The position numbers and the translations under genes are program-made. Below the pieces are notes generated by a model. It was not told where the DNA came from and made no database searches. It saw nothing but the letters and a program-made list of their open reading frames with translations. A stretch of 64,000 nucleotides of DNA from Puccinellia tenuiflora (taxonomy: Eukaryota; Streptophyta; Magnoliopsida; Poales; Poaceae): assembly GCA_012064385.1 (NCBI GenBank), contig QRDG01000131.1, positions 756,459 through 820,458 on the forward strand, in the 5' to 3' direction. Each line of letters opens with the position of its first letter. The stretch's first letter is position 1. This document shows positions 1 to 12,000 of the stretch, one piece after another.

Positions 1-61
1 AGAGACAAAAATGTGTATTTACGAGAGACTGCTTAGCGGTTTCTAGACGTATTTTTTTTCT

Positions 62-1290
62 AGAATGTGCATATTCAACTAGTTTTGAGCAACGAAACAA
101 CAAGTTGCACATTTCTATCATATTTGTGCAACTGGTCAGGTGCTCATTTCTGTTAGTTTTGAGCAACTAACCAACCAGTTGCACATATCTATCAGATTTG
201 TACAACTGGTTTGCTTAGTCACACATTTCTATCAGTTTTTAGCAACTAACCAAGCAGTTGCATATTTTCTATCGGATTGTGAAACTAATCAACCAGTTGC
301 ATATTTCTCTCCGTTTTGTGCAACTTGTTAGTTAGTTGCTCATTTCTTTCAGATTTTGGATGTACGCATCTAAACCACTGGTTGCACATTTCTATTAGAT
401 TTGTGCAACTGGTTAGTTTAGTCGCCTATTTGTGTTAGATTTGAGAAACTAACCAACCAGTTGCACATTTCTATCGGATTTGTGCAACTGATTAGCTTAG
501 TGATTTGAGCAACTAAACAACTAGCTGCATATTTCTATCTGATTTGTGCAGCTAGTTAGGTTAGTCACACATTTCTATCAAATTTTGATCAACTAACCAA
601 CCAGTTGCACAGTTCTATCAGATATGTGCAACTGGTTATCTTAGTCACACATTTATGTCAGATTTGAGCAACTAACCAACCAGTTGCACATTTGTATCAG
701 TTTGTGCAACTTATTAGCTTAGTTGCCCATTTTTGACAATTTTGAGCAACTAACCAACCATTTGCACATTTCTACCAGATTTGTGCAACTGGTTATCTTA
801 CTTGCCCATTTCTAACAGTTTTGAGCACCTAACCAACCAGTTGCACATTTCTATCAGATTTGTGTAACTTGTTAGCTTAGCTGCCCATTTCTGACAGTTT
901 TGATCAACTAACCAACCAGTTGCACATTTCTATCAGATTTGTGCAACTGGTTAGCTTAGCTGCAAATTTCTGACGGTTTTGATCAACTAACCAACGAATT
1001 GCACATTTCTATCAGATTTGTGCAACTGGTTAGCTTAGCTGCAAATTTCTGACAGTTTTGATCAACTAACCAACGAATTGCACATTTCTATTATTTGTGC
1101 AACTGGTTAGCTTAGTTGCATATTTTCGACAGTTTTGAGCAACTAAGCAACCGGTTGCACATTTCTATCAGATTTGTGCAACTGGTTTGTTTAGTTGCTC
1201 ATTTCTATCAGTTTTGACCAACTAACCAATCAGTTGTATATTTTTTATCAGATTTATACAACTGGTTTATTTTAATTGTTAGGATTGCTT
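62..1290. repeat. Minisatellite/satellite-like array, unit about 80 bp
   Basis: About 14-15 imperfect units follow one another with a period near 79-80 bp. Each unit pairs a phrase like agcaactaaccaaccagttg with its near-inverse gtgcaactggttagcttag, separated by a spacer like cacatttctatcagattt. Every unit could therefore fold into a short stem, and the array reads similarly on both strands. Units around 900-1090 are nearly identical, while the edges are more decayed. There is no open frame and no transposon end. The array starts at or before the window edge, so its full length is unknown. Confidence 0.9.
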
Positions 1291-1824
1291 TTTTCTGGTT
1301 GTATTTTATTTTCGACAAACATGACAGTCTACTGAGACAACACGATTGGGACATAAGGTTTCTTAGTTGATTGATCATTGGACAAACCCCTTTTTATTTT
1401 TTCGTGTTTATTTGGAGGTTAGAGTTTTCACCATATTATTGTTGATTTTCTTTGTACAAGTGTGATTTTATTTTAAAAGTTTCGGCATATACAATATAGT
1501 ATTTTAAATAAAAATATATCTGCAATATATTATCTTAAATGAAACAATATTTATACATGGGTTTAGAAATTACTTTTCACAAGGTACACATGTACGGCCT
1601 TATTTTGAAGGAAAAATCTAGCAGGAGTTGGCCCATATATCTATTTTTGATCGATCCTTAATCGTGGACGTTCATGGGCCGCCTCCGGCCGAGCGACGGA
1701 GATCATATTAGCGCTAATGACTGACTTCACGTGCACAACAAATCGACACCCGAAAAAAAACCAATCGACTGAGACTTTACTAAATCTTAATCACCCGAGA
1801 CATAGGCAGACCCTATAAACTTAC
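1291..1824. other. Intergenic/possible last intron of the HHL1-like gene
   Basis: This is AT-rich sequence with no recognisable exon on either strand. I looked on the minus strand for the expected C-terminal HHL1 exon, which would follow the GTAAGT donor at 1824, and did not find it. The stretch may be intron leading into the satellite array, with the last exon beyond the window, or plain downstream sequence. Confidence 0.5.
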
Positions 1825-2701
1825 CTCGATCACGTTACTTGTCGCCAGTGCAGACCTCAAGTTCCCCTTCTCCTGCTCAGTCAAACGAGAAGCATAAATT
1901 GCCAGTTCTCTATTTCAAAGACTAGTAAAAAACTTGACCAAACAAGTTATTCCTTGTGCACCTAAAGGATCAGGAACTTACCACGACTTTGTAGCCGTAC
2001 CGAAACTCGGTTTCGCTCTTCAGCACGCGGAACTGCGCTCTCGCCGTGTCGATTATGTCATCCTCGTCCTTCATACACCACGAACACGTATTGAAACCGC
2101 TCAGATTTTACACGAAGCTCCATGTAGAAGATTCTTTACGCCTATGTCAAAGGTAATCAGGGTAGAGAATTGTTATATGGTTTGTTACTTTGTAGATGAC
2201 GGTGGCGAGGTTCCTGGCGAGCGTGTCCTTGTAGATGTACTTGCCGAGGAAGTTGTCCTTGGCGGCGAGCATGATCTTGGCGGTGGTGCCGCCGGTGACG
2301 ATGTTCAGCGGATACCAGAAGTACACCTGCAGGCAGGAATGAATCAACAGCACATCTTGAACTGCTTTCGCGATGAAGGAGACGGTTTCTGAAAGAGGAA
2401 GGAGGTGGCGAAGGGAGGTGCGGACATTGGCGGTGCGGATGAAGATGACGAAGCGGGGCTGGCCGTCGTCCTCGATCTTGGGGAGCTGCGGCATGCGCTT
2501 CTGCTGCTGGGACTGCCGGTCCGACCAGCCCCTGCCCCCGCGGGCCTCCACCACCAGCGCGCGCCTCGCCGTCGCCGGTCTGGTGGCAGTCCGTGCCAGC
2601 TGCAGCCTACTACGAGGCAAGAGACAGCCCGCGCCGGCCTCTCCGGGCGCCAGGTGACGGAGCCGCGCCGGCCTCAGCGAAACGCCGCCCACCACCTCCA
2701 T
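1825..2701 (-). CDS. HHL1: HHL1-like thylakoid protein gene, 3' end missing
   Basis: Four exons on the minus strand encode a protein resembling HYPERSENSITIVE TO HIGH LIGHT 1. In Arabidopsis this is a plastid thylakoid protein that protects photosystem II in strong light. Exons are 2701-2426, 2326-2189, 2068-1982 and 1872-1825, all in compatible phase, with GT donors (GTAAGT at 1981 and 1824) and AG acceptors. The first 60 or so residues are rich in R, A and S and look like a chloroplast transit peptide. Conserved blocks follow: PKIEDDGQPRFVIFIRTAN, VYFWYPLNIVTGGTTAKIM, LGKYIYKDTLARN and SETEFRYGYK. The 183 residues seen fall roughly 30-40 short of the family length because the C-terminal exon is not found. 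If the last donor is not used, translation ends a few codons later at a TAG. The start is the first ATG before the transit-like segment. The donor of intron 1 (GTCCGC) is weak. Confidence 0.85.
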
Positions 2702-2989
2702 GGATGCCGCTGTTTCGTCTTGTGTGATTGTCCGTCCTCCGACGAGGGGCTAGGAGAAGCAGTGGAGGGGAGACGAGGGAAAGATAAGCGAGGAGCTTTA
2801 GCTTATCTCGTGAGGGACCCGGCTGCTGACTGGACAAGTGGGTTACTCACACGCGGGCCCGCCGTATTTTTTAAAAATAAATTGAAATATTAGTAGGAGA
2901 GCCGTTAAATTCAGTATTTTCTAAATCTATTAAATCCATTGATAATAAGAAAGAGAATGGTCAAGAGACCCACACTGCTCGGTTTATTA
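2702..2989. promoter_or_regulatory. 5' flank of the HHL1-like gene
   Basis: GC-rich near the ATG and AT-rich beyond 2870, this short interval separates the HHL1-like start from the MITE at 2990. It must hold the 5' UTR and proximal promoter of the minus-strand gene. I see no unambiguous TATA box, so this is a positional inference only. Confidence 0.35.
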
Positions 2990-3687
2990 GGGCTCATTTG
3001 AATCATAGGATTCTCAAACTATTTGTATAGGACTGAAATCCTACGAAAATTTACCTTTAAGAACCATTCGATTTATAGGATCATACCTCATATAAAATCG
3101 AAAAAGACTTGCTACCCCATTGGGTAGCTACACACCCTAAGTTTGACCGAAATGTATATGCAACGCTAAAATGAGATTACTCAAGTAGGCAAGAGGATGT
3201 CACTAGTAGAGTTGATATAATTATTAAAAAGTATTTTGATTTTTTTTTGAATTTTTTCCATCCGCTGTGATTTTTTTAGTAAAGTTTGACCCAAAAGTCA
3301 ACAAAAAGTCAACAATGAAAAAAAGCTAAAAATGACGACCAAAAAATATTTTTTGAAAATTTCGAAATCTGTTTTGTACACCAAATATCCGTGTTTTATT
3401 AGGAAAACAAGCTAAAACGGATACATACGGCTTGCATCTCCGTATAACACATGGGTGTGTAGCTACCCATGCGGGTAGCAAATTGTCTCTCCATATAAAA
3501 TATTCACATAAGAATCTTGTACTGTAATTTTATAGGAAAAATAGCATGAGGTCTAACCTTATGAAAAAATTTCTTCACCACAATCAAAGTGAGTGGCTCT
3601 TCCCACAGAATTCGATTGGACATGTCATCTCATTCCTATAAATTTCCTATTCCTATATTTTTTCTGTCCTATGAATCAAAAGAGCCC
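2990..3687. mobile_element. Harbinger/Tourist-like MITE, interrupted by a second MITE
   Basis: The terminal inverted repeats are gggctcatttgaatcatagg on the left and its near-inverse ending in gaatcaaaagagccc on the right. Inside lie the usual family phrases around 'gaaatcctac' and 'attcctat'. The flanking trinucleotides are TTA and TCA, a one-base mismatch to the TTA/TAA target expected of this superfamily. Without the nested insertion at 3099-3491 the element would be about 300 bp, normal for a Tourist-like MITE. Confidence 0.65.
3099..3491. mobile_element. Nested Mutator-like MITE with 10-bp target duplication
   Basis: The insertion is bordered by the direct repeat catataaaat (3089-3098 and 3492-3501), a 10-bp target-site duplication in the Mutator size range. 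The ends are imperfect inverted repeats sharing gacttgctaccc on the left and gggtagcaaattgtc on the right. A second inverted pair, 'gggtagctacacaccc' against 'gggtgtgtagctaccc', lies just inside. There is no coding capacity. Confidence 0.7.
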
Positions 3688-4758
3688 TCAAAGGTAAAAC
3701 CAAGCGAAAAATTGTGCAATGACAAGCCACACCTAAAATCACAACAAGCCATACATGACGTCAAAAGGCGGAACACATGTCACACACAACTACCAAAGTG
3801 CACACCGAAAACTCGTTACATTGTACTGATCTACCATGACCATATTCGCCAAACTCGATGATACTAGAGAGGAACGACTTGCCTAAAAGTGGAGGACATG
3901 TATTCTTACTAAGTGCGCCTGTATTTGCAGGAACTTTGTGTGTTTTCAGACTTGAGCGTGTGTGGGTGCATGTGTGTGTGAAACATGATGCGTTATAATG
4001 TTATAAGTAATTATGATAAAAACATGTAGATGCTCTTTTTATGTTACTCAGCTGGCTATTTAAGTAAAACATGCTCTAACAAAATAATAAACATTCTAGT
4101 TAATATGTTCTTGCGAGAATGGGTTTTAGTCAATAATGAAAACAAAAATATGTTAATGTGCGATGATGAAATAAAGATGACGAGTCAATATACTGGATCA
4201 TAGAAACAAAAGAAAAGGAAAACAATCAAACACAACACCACAAAATACGAGTCAACCAACGATGAGATAAACGGATGAACTAGTAGGGATAAGGCTTGGA
4301 TTGATGAACATAAAAATTATGAAACATGATTGGATTAGAGTAAATAAAGGAAATTATATATATAATGTGTCTTTTCCATAGACTATCAAAGTCAAGAATA
4401 TAGAGCTATATGTAGTCTATATCTACGACAAGTATGCATTGAATGTTTAAAAGCAAACAAACAAAATTGGGGAAAATAAATAGAACTAAACTATGATTTG
4501 CTAGAATACGTTTGGATCTTGTCGTAAACAATAGTGATAATGAAATACAAATGATATACATATTGTAATTTATTTAAGGAAAACTATTTGGTAGCTGAAA
4601 AACAAGAAACAAACCAAGCCACGTATTACACAAGATTAAATAAAATCAACATACGCATTGTACCTCAATGACGAACCATACACCTAACACGATTGTATCT
4701 CTATATCACCCAACCTTGATCTATATTTTCCTTTCGTGTTAGACGGATGGTTACCTTA
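3688..4758. other. AT-rich intergenic sequence
   Basis: I find no gene, RNA or clear transposon boundary here. The sequence is about 70% A+T, with short poly-A and poly-T tracts and several tga/aaa-rich phrases. Confidence 0.5.
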
Positions 4759-5256
4759 TGATGAATAATTAGACAATATTTTTATGATTAATTCCAGAAT
4801 ATTAAACATGATGACAACAATTGCTAACATGTTAATCTTGAATACAATAGAGTAGAGATATTAACTAGCATGAATAGCCTGTAATCACATAACATGCTTA
4901 ATCAATAGATCGGATCACACAACAAGGAAGCAATCTGTGATAGAGAAAGTAGTCATCGGTGCAGCAGTAATGTTGGTGAAGACCAGTTGTAGTAGTCGTT
5001 AGAGATGACGAGCCTCGCCTGACCAATGACGAATACGACCCGTGAAGAAGAATGCAAGGGTTCCGGAGACTTGCTCTCTCGTTCGCCGATGCAAGCTGGC
5101 GCTGGGGATGGAGTAGACTATGGTGGCGGCGCAAACCACGAGAAGTGAGAAAACCAAGATCAGTTTGTGTATTATGGCGTATATTGTCACACAAAAAACC
5201 TAACTTTACCCACACTGAAACACTACAATCCCACCCCTAAAACCCTAACCCTAATG
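4759..5256 (-). mobile_element. Truncated copia LTR, minus strand
   Basis: The reverse complement aligns by eye with the right half of the copia LTR at about 23960-24495. Shared blocks in the same order are gttagggtttt, gacaatata followed by cgcc and ataatacac, tttgcgccgccaccatagtc, tgatccgatct and tttaatattctggaattaat. It stops at the same terminal region as the full LTR (attattcatca against attactcaaca), and the left half of the LTR is missing. Divergence is substantial, so this is an old solo or truncated LTR rather than a recent copy. Confidence 0.75.
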
Positions 5257-5453
5257 TTGCAGAGCGAGTTCAAACTACGGCGACTTACCTTCGCCGTCGC
5301 TCGTCTTCGCCCCGAATCGATCGTCCCGCTGCCACCGATCAGCTCCCCGTCGCCATTGTCATCGCGGGAGCAGAGAGAGAATGCAGGGGGACACCACCTT
5401 GACCGCTGCGGTGGATAGGACGCCCCAGTGGGTCGGGCCGGGCCAACTTGTAG
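5257..5453. other. GC-rich segment without assigned gene
   Basis: This short C/G-rich segment begins with telomere-like 'aaccctaaccctaa' and contains cggcgacttaccttcgccg. It could be the start of an old minus-strand exon, because 'cttacc' reads as a GGTAAG donor on that strand, but no family is recognisable. Confidence 0.3.
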
Positions 5454-5612
5454 CAGTGGCGGCGCAAGGAATTTATAGCAGGGTATTCATTTTGTCAAAA
5501 ACATAGCTATTTTTGCCCAAAAATCGTCAGTGTTTTGCTATAATTAACACCGTTTTGCAAAGATCATGGGTATTCACTTGCATACCCAGGAATACACCTG
5601 GCGCCGCCCCTG
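5454..5612. mobile_element. hAT-type MITE, 159 bp, perfect 8-bp target duplication
   Basis: The element begins cagtggcggcgc and ends ggcgccgcccctg, matching the CAGTGGCGGNGCC type termini of plant hAT MITEs. It is flanked on both sides by the identical 8-mer acttgtag (5446-5453 and 5613-5620), the hallmark target-site size of hAT transposons. The interior is noncoding. Confidence 0.9.
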
Positions 5613-6086
5613 ACTTGTAGGCGCTGAACCGGCCTCTCGAGCAGCAATCCATGCCGCACTTGCCACGTCGACAATCCCTGTTTAGGAAACGATGCCAGGG
5701 TTCAAAATAGACCAGGATCAGTGATTTGAGAATGCCGATGTCGGGGACTAGGAGTTCAGGGTTCAATTTCGCTAGCGTCTACGAGTTCAAGGTTTGTTTT
5801 GGACTTTTTCCTTTGAAAACTATTTATAGTTTGCTAGTTTGTAGTTTATCCAGCTAAAATTTTGCATAAAGTTTATTTTAGGCTGAAGTTTAGATTTGGC
5901 CGACTGCCCCCAAAAACTTGCATCTGCGACCTCATGGACAACCGAATATTGCCCTCGATAGGTAAGAACCGTCGATATTTCTTATCGAACGGCTGTTTCG
6001 AGGTCTTGCCCGTGGGTAGTACAGCCGAACGGGCGGCGGAGAAGGGCACGGATACGAACACCTCACCGGGAAACAAAACCCGCCGC

Positions 6087-9000
6087 ATGTCTCTTCGCCT
6101 CTTCCTCCCACCTCGCGGCAGCCTCCTCCTCCTTTCCCCACTCCGCCGCCGCCAGACGCCGACGCCTCCGCCCTTTCGCTCAACTTTCACCGCCGTCCCA
6201 CCTAGAACCTGTAGATTCTTCGGTCTCCCCATCCGCGCCTTCACCGGCGTCTCGGCCATGGCGGCGGAACGGACCGTGGAGGTTAGGGAGAGCGTGGAGC
6301 TGACGGAGAACGAGGAGCGGATCTTCGGGCGTCTGCTCGACGTCGTCCGCCACTTCGGCCTCGGCACTCAGGTCCGCGTCGCCGGCGGATGGGTCAGGGA
6401 CAAGGTAAAGCTTACTCGGAAACGTGTCTCTTGAGTTTAGACTGTAGGGCTTGTGTGGCGTGGTTTCTCGTTTCTCAGAAGGAATTAGGGGGAGGGGGGG
6501 GGGGGGGGGGGGGGGGGGTTCTTCAATAGTCATGTCGCGTATTGCTTTCCCTTGTTATGAGAATTTGTTGGGGGGAAAGATTACAGATGACGAGCCCTCT
6601 AGATTGTTCATAGAGTTCTTACTGAGTTTTGCGATCGAACTGTTTTATAGGATGAGGTAGTGAAACTTTTTGCTTATCACTTATTTATTTATTTCTGGAA
6701 TGATGAACTTCCTACTACAGGGTTAGGTCCCATGAATGATGGCTCGATAAAATTCCTTAATTCTGTTCGATTGTAGGTGCTTTTATGCGTTTCTACCAAT
6801 TTTCCGATGATCATCTGGAATGTATGCTTTGTGATAGATAATTTAAGGTTTCGAGCGAGATTTTGTAGAAACTGTTTAATGTTGTCATGTTTCATGAACC
6901 ACATTCTTTGATTTTACTGTGTTCTTGGGTTCTACAGTCGTGTGGAGAATTTTGTTCTTTGTGTGTCCGAGGTTCTTTGTAGGGGAAGTAGGTTGCCATT
7001 TGCAAACTTGTGATTGTTATGCTGATGGGAATACCCCATTATGCTTGAATGATGGTCTTGCACGATGATTGCTGTATGTGCTGATTAAGTCACTGGAGTT
7101 TCTGGAGGTCTAGGATCATACCATGAAGTTCATCTGTTTGCAAGCAAAAGGAGTTTGTACTTAATTTTCTTTTTGTCTTCTATGTTGTGGAATATTCTTG
7201 GCAGCTATTGGGGAAAGACTCTACTGACATTGACATCGCACTTGATAATATGACGGGCCAAAATTTCTGTGAGAGAGTAAATGAGTACTCATCAAAGGTC
7301 ATAGGTGAAGAGCAGAGAGGAATTGGTGTTATCCAGTGGTATGCAATCTTCGTTACTCTATTTCTTCCATTGCTAATACTCTATGTCAGCAGCCTTTTGT
7401 TTGTTGATGCCCCTTATCACTAACTAGGGCTGATTTGATATTCCAATGTTACTGTTGTATATGATTGCCTCTGGTGTGACTGTGACCCTCGTGAGAATTT
7501 ATTATGATGTGGCTGAATATATTATCTTCAAATATGCCCTTGAAAACCAATTTACTGTTGTACAGCTGCTGAAATTTATACCTGGAGGCCCCAGTAAATT
7601 TTTTGTTTCATGAATATAGGCGGGCTAATACTGTGTCAGCAGCCTTTTGTTTGTTGATGCCCCTTATCACTAACTAGGACTGATATGATATTCCAATGTT
7701 AATGTTGTATATGATGGTGTGACTGTGCCCCTCTTGAGAATTTGTTATGGTGTGGCTGTATATATTATTATATTATCTTCAAATATGCCTCGACAACCAA
7801 TTTACTGCTGTACTGCTGCTGAAATTTGTACCTGGAGGCCCCAGTATTTTATTTGTTTCATGAATATAGGCCAGCTTTACGCCTTTCGTCTGACATGTCA
7901 TTTTATCACTTGGTTGGTCAAAGTCAACAGCAGTAATCAACATTTCAGACTTATATCAAATTATCAATTAGCCTATGTAACCTGTATGCTTTATATGCAC
8001 TGTAATTTTCTTTGAGCTGAATTGTATATGCATGGGAAGAAAAGAGGTCACACATGCGTGCACATAGACAGTGGAAGGGGATGTCACGTTTAGTTCAAGC
8101 AGAGTATTCTGTTTATGTTCCTTATTGAACCATGCTTTCTATATTGCATATGAAATCAACTTGAATGCATTTTACCAGGGATTTGTTACATCTTATACTT
8201 TTTTCTGCAGCAACCCTGATCAATCCAAGCATTTGGAAACTGCAACAATGCTTATCTATGGCATCTGGATTGATTTTGTAAATTTGAGGTCTGAAAAGTA
8301 TGCTGAAAACAGTCGTATTCCTACAGTGGTATGCACATGCATTTAGCACTCCTTTTTATGCACCTTTTGTTGACCTTCTGCACAAAATATACATTATCTG
8401 GTTGTGTATATGGATTTTTTTGCAGAGTTTACTCTGTCATGTGTATTTCGGGTGTGCCTTATGTTTTATGTGGGCATAGCACTAGAAGTAGTAAAACGTT
8501 TGTCAGTTCACCTGCAACTGATAACCTTCAATATTTTTGGCAGCTCAATATTTGTAATGTATTTTTTTCTTTATTCTTCTCCCCGCTTATGATAATTCAG
8601 TGCAAGATGCAACCCGTTTACAGCTACGCCATGATTTGTAATTTGCAGGAAATTGGTACAGCCAAAGAAGATGCATTCCGCAGGGACCTAACAATCAATA
8701 GGTAATTTTTATGCAAATTAATTTTAATTCTGTAGTGTTATGCTTTCATTGTACAATGTTTATTTAACTTAGTATCGTACTTAGTCTTTCTAATAATCAA
8801 ACTTTAACAGCTTATTCTATAATATCAACACTAAATCGGTGGAAGATTTAACTGGAAGAGGTGAGTTAAGTTGCTATTACAAATTTATATACATTCATGT
8901 GACCATTTTCTGAATTCCATACTGCTTGAAGGTCTTGAAGATCTGAAAAAAGGCCTCATTGCTACTCCTTTACCTGCCAGAGAAACTTTTCTGGATGACC

Positions 9001-12000
9001 CTCTCAGGGTTCTTCGCGCAATCCGGTTTGGTACATTCAAATATCCTGTGATTGATCTCAAATAATCCTTGTAAATATTTTTCTAAATTTATTATAGCAC
9101 TGGTACATGTACTTTAAAATTTTAGAGGTGTTCATGATAAGTTTACTTGCCAATTGATAGCACCTTACACAGGAATGGTTTCTACTTGGGTCATCTTAAC
9201 TGAAAACCTTATAAAATGTTCCTATTTTTTAAGTTGAAATCTTAATTATGTGGTCATCAGTAGTCAATTTGTGGCCACTTAGTTACTTGTATAAATGACT
9301 GATCAAGAATTGGACTATGGCGTATAATTAAAGAGTCTGACAATGACTTTCGTCAGTATTTTTTCCTTGAATATGCTAATATTCATATCTAACAGCTGCT
9401 AGATTCAGCTTTACATTAACTGAAGATTTGAAAAAAGCTGCTTCTGATGAAAATGTGAAGTCTGAACTTGGTAGCAAGATCAGCAGAGAACGTATTGGTC
9501 ACGAGGTTTGATTTCTACATTGTCAAACGATGCTTCCTTGTTTCTTCCTGCTTTATCGTATAAATAACCAAACTTCACCATTCTTAATATGTATTGATTG
9601 AGATGCAAATCCCCACGTCATAAATATTATACTTTATATTTTGTGCAGGTAGATCTCATGATGTCAGACAAACACCCTGTAGATGCAATGTGTTATATCT
9701 GTAAATTGGGATTATTTTATGTTGTTTTGCTTTTCCTGAGAAACTCGACCCTCCAGTTCTTGACAAACATGATAGGTATGTCTTTGTTCTCATATTCAAT
9801 TATGTGTCTATTGCATGCAAGTACCCAACTATATGTCACACAGTTACAACACATCAGATTTCTGGAATTGTAGATTTTTACGAATCAGTATGCACTAGTC
9901 TATTTATTTTCATTAGCGTTTACACTTCAGCTCAGTTTCAACTAATATTTTTTGTCAATTCAGGCTTTGTGTTTCATATATTGAAGCGGCGTGGAATCTT
10001 GCACAATCTATTGGCCGCTCTGTGTTCAGTGGTGGTTCCGATTCCAAGTCACAGGTCTGTGGGTTTTCAACGTATACCTGTTGAATAAGACATCCAAAAT
10101 TCATTTTTGTCGCATGATATGTTGTTTTTAGCTGTCTTCTGTGCTTGGCATTGAAATGCATATGTAACTTCTATGGAAATAATCTAACACAAACCAACAG
10201 CATCCTGATTCTTATTTGTAACGTTGTGTCATATTCTTGGTAATCAGTTATTTGGGTATTTACAAAAATGTCTTGTAACCTGATGGCCATGATTGTTTGG
10301 AGTACACAGTAATGCTCTTCCATTATTCAATTGTCTCTGTATCGACCCAGTTGCAGTTTTACAGAGGATTTGGCATAGTATTGTATTTTATTCAGAAAAT
10401 CTATAGGGGTTGTTTGGTTCCAAGCTACAAGTTGCCAAGCCTAAGTTTGTCAAGTGTGGCAGACTGGCAGCCACAAACGTGTGGCTGAAAAATCAGACGC
10501 CACAAAATGTGGCAAAAGTTGGCAAAAAGTTCACTCTATGACAGGTGGACCATATGAATAATAATGTGTGGCAGTTCTAAAGTGAGCAAGAACCAAACAC
10601 ATACCTAACTGCCAAACTTAGGTTAGGCAAAGTGTGGCTGCCAACCAAACAGCCCCATGATACTAAGGTTTCCACTATCATTTTTTAATGATTCCTATCG
10701 GTAACTCTGCTAGACATTGTGTGTAATGGCTAGCAACAAGCACATAATTTACTGTCATTGATGTTGTGTTTGCCTAACATTAAGATTTATGATGGTGTTT
10801 AGGATGACCAGCAAAGGCTTTGCCTGTATAGTGCACTGTTTACTCCAGTTCGAAATACGGTCTACATGGACAAAAAATCGAAGAAGGTAACATCCAATTT
10901 GTGCCTCCTCCATACTTTTTTTAATGCAAATGCTTACTATTTAAGTAGGCAAATTCTGTATGTTCTCGATGTTCTTTGGTTCTTTTCTTACACTGAACAT
11001 ACGATCGTCTAACTCATGTATTATCTTTTCTAATCCAAACCGTAACTACTTAAGCAGGTAAAATTTCCTATTATAATCTTGATTGTGTATATTCTTGAGT
11101 GATTTGGAAGTGTTTATGTGAGTACAGTTGCTTATACATGGAAAAATATTTTTTCTGATTAGAGTAGGCTTAATCTAAAGCTGAATATTAGAAGACGGGT
11201 TGTTTGCGAGGTTTTAAATATTACTTTATTTTCAAAGCAACTCTTTGAGGTGGGTAAATTTATCAACAAACTAAACATCTTGATAATCACCAAATTCATT
11301 TGCCATCTAATGTTTTGTGCGAAGTACTCTAATAGACTGTTGCATCATCTGCAGGTTCCCGTTGTTAGCTATATTATTCGGGACTCTCTAAAGCTCAAGG
11401 CTAGTGATGCTGACACGGTACACTTTCTTGATCAGGCCTTAACCCAGTAGCAATTGTTTCTGCTTGTTCCACGTATTGTGTACATTAATAAAAAATAACT
11501 TCTCGTTATCTGTTTTGCCTTCAAAGATTGTGAACATACATGTTGCAAGTGAAAGATTTGCCGAATTAGTTCTTCTCCTCGAGTCAAATGAAAATCTGGA
11601 AACTGTCAAAGAGAAGCTGGATGATGAATTTCTCGAGATACCAACAGACTTAGTAAAACGTGTTTTGGCAGGTCAGTGTTGAGTATGCTTATTCAGAAAT
11701 TTGAAATGTACTTTGCATTTATCATTTCTCCATGTCTCTCATGGCCCTAATATGGGCATTCGGGGTACATGATATCTTTATATTTAACAAGTTAGGATAC
11801 TAGCCTATTGTTCATCAGTTGGATGTACTCATTCATAGTATTCTTATTTTGTTCTGTTACTGGATTAAAATTTCTGACGGTTTGAGCATTTCAGGACTTA
11901 TACTTCGTGAAATAAAAGGTTTTTGGCGTGTGGCACTGTTTATCTCTACTCTGGTCTATCCAGAAGTTGGCAATGCTAGTGGATCCCTCAGCAAGCAGGA

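Noticed and set aside
62..1290. CRISPR-like appearance of repeats with spacers
   Set aside because: The spacers are as conserved as the repeats, the units are 80 bp with imperfect copies, and the DNA is plant nuclear.
1934..2893. Plus-strand frames across the HHL1-like gene
   Set aside because: They are antisense shadows; the minus strand has conserved protein blocks and consistent splice sites.
5862..6086. Upstream extension of the CCA enzyme frame to ATG 5862
   Set aside because: The frame is open by chance; the residues before 6087 do not look like a targeting peptide, and the region shares features of a 5' leader.
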